Shown here: positions 58,440-64,000 of the stretch, in pieces
Layout of the letters: the number at the start of each line of letters is the position of its first letter
Numbering within the stretch: the first letter of the stretch is position 1
From: Lates calcarifer
Lineage: Eukaryota > Chordata > Actinopteri > Centropomidae
Direction: 5' to 3'
Assembly (NCBI RefSeq): GCF_001640805.2
Contig: NC_066833.1
Coordinates: forward strand, 8,256,564 to 8,320,563
Length of the DNA: 64,000 nt
The notes under the pieces: model-generated
What the model was told of the DNA's origin: nothing
What the model saw: only the letters and a program-made list of their open reading frames with translations
The model's database searches: none
Translations under genes and position numbers: made by a program

Positions 58440-58680
58440 TCAACGTCCCTGTCGCCTCATTCCCATGCCTCCCTCCCTCCTCCCTCCTCCTCTCTTCCCC
58501 ATACTTACTGTCCCCATCTCTCTGTCCCCCCTCCTCTCTCTGTCGTCTACCCCCTTTTTCCCTCGCTTTGCCCCCTCCTGCCCCACCACCTCCCCCTCCT
58601 CCCCCTCCCCTTCCTCCTCCTCCTCGTCTCCCCAGGGCTCGGCAGGGCTGGCATCCACCCAGAGTCCCTCCATTTCCTCC
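58440..58680. repeat. Long pyrimidine tract (C/T-rich)
   Basis: CCTCC/CCCT-rich tract with several CCTCCCC runs, densest at 58560-58640. It opens overlapping Pro/Ser-rich and Gly/Glu-rich frames in five of six phases (for example 58249-58713, 58391-58693, 58399-58755), which is the mark of composition and not of a gene. It can form triplex or, on the minus strand, G-quadruplex structures. Confidence 0.85.
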
Positions 58681-58776
58681 ACATCTGATATAATCAGGAC
58701 AGAAAAGAGCTGAGAACATTCTTTTCCCATGATTCTTAAGTGGCACCACAGGCACTCTGGCCCGCAGAGTGGTGCA

Positions 58777-58832
58777 GGCTGGCTGGCTGGTTGGCTAACT
58801 GGCTGGCTGGATGACTGGGCGACCGGCTGGCT
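58777..58832. repeat. Degenerate (CTGG)n repeat
   Basis: GGCTGGCTGGCTGGTTGGCT followed by further CTGG units with point changes. Confidence 0.9.
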
Positions 58833-59084
58833 CTGAAAAAACAGACCTGAAACGCATAACTTACCCGGATTAGCCACCGGCTTCCCCCTGTATTCTCACA
58901 CCAAAACACTTATCTGTGATTACAGCACGGGGCCGTCATAAAACATCATCTGTACGAGAGTATAACAGAAATATAACACATTTATATTCTGTGGTTGTGA
59001 GCTGCAGTATCCATAAGAAAGACCAATACCTGCTCTTAATTTATGCTCTGTTGTTCTGTTCTTGTGCGCTAAGGAATGCCAACG
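58833..59084. other. Gene-free stretch
   Basis: No gene or repeat recognised. Confidence 0.4.
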
Positions 59085-59165
59085 TTGCCAGTAAATTTGT
59101 GGAAACTTTCCATGGGAAGTTAAGCTAGGAATTTAGGTGAATTTTTGGGGTAATTTATACAAACT
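59085..59165 (+). repeat. Dispersed repeat, second copy of the 23505 family
   Basis: AAACTTTCCATGGGAAGTTA at 59103-59122 is identical to the core at 23534-23553. Flanks (GTAAATTTGTGG before, AATTTAGGTGAATTTTTGGG after) are related. Confidence 0.55.
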
Positions 59166-60101
59166 GTATCACATACAAGCACAAATATAAACATGCTGTT
59201 GTGTCATAAACAGACATGCTTGTAAACTAATACATATTTAAAAAATGACATTTTGTAGAGCTTTAATAGATTCTGTCATTGAGCAATGAAACATCATGAA
59301 ATAAAATAAAAATATTCCCATAATTCAATTCAATTATCTTTATTCTGAGCTATCTGAGCTTATCGTCTTAATCGACATAAATTTTATCGTGATCCCAGCT
59401 TGAGATCGTCTCATCGCCTAGCTGTAGGTTGTCACAGCTCTTTGCAGCCCATTCAGATGGGAAAACATTTCTTTATGGACATAGCTGTGCAGAGGTCTCA
59501 TCATGTTGAAGACTTCTCCCCTAAACATATGAGAACACAGAAGTCTCATCATCTTAGAATTAAGATGGGAGCTAAGAGGCCTGGTGCCAACCAGGAAAAA
59601 CTGCCCGAGAGCAAAAGCATGTTGCATGTGTGTGGCTGTCTTTTTATACTTGACGCCCTCGGTGAACCTCTCTGTTGACGTGCTGTGCATTGAAGGACTG
59701 CTCTATACCCAGCTGCTGTGCATACAGTCCCTGTCACATGCTCAGGGCAGCACATTGATGCTACGCTCAACTTTCACCTCCCTTCCTCTTGTATGTCTGT
59801 CTCTCAGTTTTGTTGTACTCGGGGAGATTGGTGCATTAGAGGGAATTACCAGCTAGCTGTGTTCCCATGACAACAAGATACTGTTAGCGTCAGGCAGAAT
59901 CAGAATCAAGCCTTGGGCCGGGATCTAAAAAGGACCTCCTCCACTGCCTCTTCCCCGCCATCCCCCTTCTGCTCGCCCCCCCAAGGAGCTTCCCACTCCC
60001 TCTGTCCCGTCTCCCTCTCTCTCAGCCTGTCTCATCTCCCTGCTGCTGTCAGAACCTGTTCACAGAGAGAAGAGCTTTTTGGATTTCTCCTTTCACTCTC
60101 T
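59166..60101. other. Gene-free stretch
   Basis: No supported gene. Overlapping frames on both strands at 59400-59860 have no recognisable domain. A C-rich stretch occurs at about 59935-60060. Confidence 0.4.
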
Positions 60102-60110
60102 GCACACACA

Positions 60111-60151
<41 letters not shown>
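60102..60151. repeat. (CA)n microsatellite
   Basis: About 20 CA units with one AAA interruption near 60112. It gives a Thr-His run in the frame 59913-60194, which is therefore not called. Confidence 0.95.
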
Positions 60152-60152
<1 letters not shown>

Positions 60153-60589
60153 ATTCACAACATACAGCGGTCTGTCATGGAGGAAGCACTTTGAAGCCAA
60201 ATCTTTCAGGCAGACTTCCTAGAATGGCCCCGTGCAAGATGGACAAGGAGACAGTGGAAGAAAAGGAGACACAGGCAAGGAAGACAGGGGGATGAAAGGA
60301 AAATGATGGAGAGGGAACAGGGAAGAAGAGGAGGAGGCAGGGGCTGGGTTTAGGGTGGAACTGACCCAGGACGGCGGGGACAGAAGCAGTGCCAGTCTCT
60401 GGCTGACAATAAACCCACGTCTTATTATATCTGTTTGGATTCCATTTTAATCTTATTATTCTGGCGTACTCCTCTGTATGTTTGTTAGAAACATGCTGAT
60501 ATCTCCAACGGTTAATTTTAAACTCTTATTTTTATATTTTTTTTTATGAAACATGCAGAATAATATCTATAAAAGCTTCACTCCCTCAC

Positions 60590-61225
60590 TTACTTAAAAT
60601 GGTACCAACAGCGCCACCGCGTGGTGAGAAACGAGCTAACAAATATTGTAAAATGGCTAATATCGCTGCAACCAATGATGTAGGCCACGCCCATTTTGCG
60701 TCAAAAATGTTTCCGCCATTTTAAATTTTTTGCTAAAAATACTACATCTTTCTCCAAACTTGACACATGGTGTGTTTGTACGACCCCAAACACTGCCCAC
60801 GTGTGATTTGAGATATCTTGTGTTGATCTTCAGTGATTGGCTGAAATACTTTGTGGGCGTGGTCAAATTAATTTAACCTATTATAACTTTTGATAGCTAA
60901 ATCCAATTACAACCAAATTTAGTTCCAGCAAACAGAGTGAGACCCCAAATAAGACCACAGAGTTTCATGTAGTTTGGCCACGAGGGGGCGCTATAGTGGG
61001 GAAAAAAAACAGTTGATTTCAGATAATACAGATAAATAATAGTAGTAGTTTATTTTTTAACGATTACATAAAATCTCTAATATCTCAAACACTGTAAACA
61101 ATACAAGACTGAAACTTGGTAACATGCTGTCCCATACTTCAGTGCTTCACCTGCTCTGAGATGGTAGTGATAGCGCCACCATGTGGTGAAAACCCAGCAT
61201 ACAGAAACTGCTAAATGTTTTGGCT
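60590..61225. repeat. Unclassified repeat with repeated CTCF-like motifs
   Basis: Two related blocks about 560 bp apart, CAGCGCCACCGCGTGGTGA (about 60608-60626) and TAGCGCCACCATGTGGTGA (about 61168-61186), begin with GGTAnnnA. Between them lies CCACGAGGGGGCGCTATAG (60978-60996), close to an ideal CTCF core and in opposite orientation. The intervening text (GGCCACGCCCATTTTG, GTGGGCGTGGTC, TTTGAGATATCT) is of the kind seen in an abundant fish repeat with a long period. The family has no name that I can give. A minus-strand frame at 60657-60866 is a by-product. Confidence 0.6.
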
Positions 61226-64000
61226 GCGAGCTACAGTGGCTGCAGGCAAGCCGCAAAAACTGTGTTTAGCATGTGAGAGAGTGAGTGATTGACTTTGTGT
61301 AATCTGATTCAGGGAAACAGGACGAAGGAGAGTGCAGAGAGAGCACCAGTGAATGCAGTAAAAATGTGTGTGTCTGTGTGTAGGGGGGAGGGAGTGTCTC
61401 TGAGGAGGATGGAGATGAGCCACTGACTTCCTGGGCTCCAGGCCAGGACGAAACCATTCAGCTATGATGTACACAGAATGTACAACAGAGGGGATTAGCA
61501 CACCCCATGCCTGCGATAGAAATATAATGGATAATATTCCTGCTTTTTTTTTTCTCTTTTGCAAAGGTATGAGGAGGATTATACTATTGTCTGAATGATT
61601 TTAGCCTGGAACAATATTTGTAGAATATTACTTTGCATTGTCTTGGAGACAAAGGTACCAAGAACTGGAGAAAAATTCATTTTACAATAATTCCCTTTAG
61701 TGGAAATTGGCAAATTTACGAATTCACAAAGCCCTGGATGCAACTTTCTAATCCCTGTTCCTCCGACAATCAGGAGAGTTTTGATTAAGTGAATTAAGGC
61801 TAGGCCGAGCTCTGGCAGACATTTTGTCAGGAGGGAAGGTCCTGAACAACAAGAACAACAACAACAACAGATCTGGCTGTTTTTTTTCTGCTGTTACGTT
61901 GTTTTACTCCAGATCAAATGCAGGTTGGTGGTCTGGAACATTTACATACCTCCCTTTTAATTATATCCATCAAATAAGAGAAGCACTCGCTCCCAAAGTG
62001 GTGGCGTGATCATTCAGTGTGTTTTCAGCTACCAGACAGACTGCATGCTGTGAAGACATTTGTGCTCACAGGCCCTGATAGATGCCTGGACCCTGGGGAG
62101 ACGTTCGTTAACATCTTCTCAAACACGCTGCTTATTAAACCACAAACCAGCACAACACACTGTATATCCTCATATATAAAACACACTGAAGTAAGTCTCC
62201 TCCTATAGACTGATATTATCAATGAACACAGCTGTCTATAAGTCTTAGGAAAATCCAAGTCATGTCTTGAGTCACTCGAGACAAGGCCAAGTCATTTAAT
62301 GAGAACGTAAAGCCAGAAAAGAAGGACGTGAATTTGCACCACTCTGGTTATTCAGGTGCCAAAGTGGTGATTGTGGTAAAACAACACTAAATGAGTAATA
62401 AAAAGTCTTCTCACCTCATTTCCGGTTGTCTGTCCCAACCACAGAGGTGGGACAGTGAACACGTCCCCTCTTCAGATCATGAATAATTCAGCTGTATTGT
62501 AAAAGAAGGAAGCAGCTTGATGCCTTGTGACAGAGTTGCAGACAGGGAGGCCTTGGACTGGCCCGGTCTGTTTGTGGCAGTATAGATTTTTAAGTGGACC
62601 TCACAGGAGTTGAAGTGCCGCAGGAGTGATAACACGTGTTAATATTTTATAGGTGGGGTGGTAGCCAGGCAGTGTACGGACACAATGGATGGTGCAGTGG
62701 TTGAGCGCTGTGCAGCACAGCACTTATGTCAGCCTGTGAGGACTTTTAATGGGGTACAAAGCTTAATTGGTGGGCAGCTGCGAGAGGCTCATAAAAAGAG
62801 CTATAAAAATAATAATGGCTTAGGAGAGGACAAATGAACAAAGACCCTGAATCAATAATGAGAGCACAGAATATTCTGTTGCTGCTGTCAGGTGGACAAA
62901 TTCAAAATGTCACAGTTTAAAAGGAAAACAGTTCCTATGCCTATAAAGCACCACAGTCCAGCCCTTATATCCATAGATGTTCCTGTTAATCTATCACACA
63001 TAAAGCTACAAAAGTGACTTAAAGCTTTCAAGTGATAGACTTTCATCTCTGTTTTCTCTCCTTATTTAGGTCATGGTGGCAGAAATGCCCCAGGGTTTCT
63101 CCTGAGTTGGATGTGCCTATAACACCTCCATAAAGAGGCTTTCAAGTGTCCGACATAAACTAGGTGATAACAATATTGGAGGACACTTGTTGAGCAGTTG
63201 GTGTAAAAGGCAAATGGAACAACAACAATTTGTCAACAATATGGAAATTTCGAACGAACGATTGTCCTGGTCAAAATACCTGGCTAACGTTACCTGGCTA
63301 ACGTTAGCTTAATTCACAGATGACCAAAACAGCATCGTGGGTCTGTCACATCTCCTGTCCTCAGTCTGTAAGAATCAGAGTCCACAGTTAAAGTTTGTAA
63401 AAAGTTGAATCTGAAATTTCTATTTTTTATAAAAATCACTGAACAAATGGAACAAATAAAAGGAACAACTGTATTTAAGAAACGGTTTTAACTAATAAAA
63501 TAATTTGATATCATTAGAGGACGTAATATTCATAATGTAAATTACAGCAACATATTTTTCCTTTACTAATCTGTCATTTGTGATGGGTTAAAATATGAAG
63601 CCTAAATATTTAACATGTAAAAACTTTTTTGGAACTTTTTTTTTTTTTTCATTAAATCACAGCAGCTATTCACTGCTTAGCTACATAGTATTAATAAGTA
63701 AATAAAACATTTACATAAACGGAGCAACTCCCCCTGATGGTGAATCAAAATAAATCAGTACAGGACTGTATGTTGGTGAGACAGAACTTTTTAAAGTCAC
63801 TTGTACAAATGTACTGTTTTATTTAGCAAAGAGACGATGGTTGAAGCACATTTTCAAAAAGTTGGATGTTTTGTGTGTAGCCCTGTTTAATCCTGCCAGC
63901 TCTGATCAAAACCCAAACCACATAAACTAACCCTGTTCAGTGAAACAAAGGAGGGTTGGTTGTACGATAAAATGTTGTCGACCCGTACGACACACACCGT
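61226..64000. other. Gene-free stretch to the window end
   Basis: No gene supported. It has an AAC-triplet run at about 61846-61868, T-runs near 61545 and 63640, and GGTTACCTGGCTAACGTTA-type doubled text at 63283-63308 (CTGGCTAACGTTA occurs twice in a row). 62740-62880 lacks recognised repeats. The minus-strand 117-codon frame 61211-61564 shows no domain. Confidence 0.4.

Noticed and set aside
58249..58755. Several overlapping Pro/Ser-rich and Gly/Glu-rich frames
   Set aside because: All phases of the same C/T-rich tract are open. No frame has better support than another.
62690..62715. GGTGCAGTGGTTGAGCGC, like the A box of a tRNA-derived SINE
   Set aside because: No matching B box (GGTTCGAnTCC) follows at the right distance, so neither a tRNA gene nor a SINE is supported.
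1..64000. CRISPR arrays, operons, prokaryotic or phage genes
   Set aside because: No regularly spaced repeats, no dense coding and no ribosome-binding layout. All recognisable elements are vertebrate-type mobile DNA.

Overview
The window looks like vertebrate, most probably teleost (spiny-rayed fish), nuclear DNA. By eye it is AT-leaning. It has long gene-free stretches, many CA/GT/TA microsatellites, and remnants of Tc1, hAT and PIF/Harbinger DNA transposons. It also carries LINE tails ending in GGCGCTATATAAATAAAA followed by GAATT-type repeats, which are typical of fish L2-like elements. Nothing suggests a prokaryote, plasmid or virus. I could not identify a complete protein-coding gene, and the many 60-180 codon open frames look like chance frames or repeats.

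Layout. 1-1175: two adjacent dead DNA transposons, a PIF/Harbinger transposase C-terminus and an internally deleted hAT element ending in a recognisable hAT terminal repeat. 1176-32110: mostly unannotatable intergenic or intronic DNA. It contains copies of several dispersed repeat families: a family with five copies in the window, an LTR-like pyrimidine-rich family with three copies, an L2 tail, microsatellites, and a stretch around 27-28.3 kb that looks like candidate conserved non-coding sequence. 32114-32930: the only gene-start-like region. It has a CpG-rich block with a perfect NRF1 core, preceded by a 52-bp tandem duplication, then a candidate first exon with a good donor and a second candidate exon with a good acceptor and donor. 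The joined reading frame is short and meets a TGA, so it may be a 5' leader with an upstream ORF. I cannot name the gene. If it is real, the right half of the window is probably mostly its intron.

32930-64000: three Tc1-family transposase remnants (about 36.0-36.8, 40.8-41.7 and 51.8-52.3 kb), all reading on the minus strand. There is also a dead THAP-domain fragment between 16-bp inverted repeats (42.08-42.63 kb), a nearly perfect 47-nt hairpin (42.935 kb), and a hAT 5' end with a BED-finger fragment (44.67-45.02 kb). Two L2 tails, pyrimidine/G-quadruplex-prone tracts and a repeat with several CTCF-like motifs (60.59-61.23 kb) complete the half. The only functional candidate is the central promoter and exon pair; the rest is decayed mobile DNA and simple sequence.
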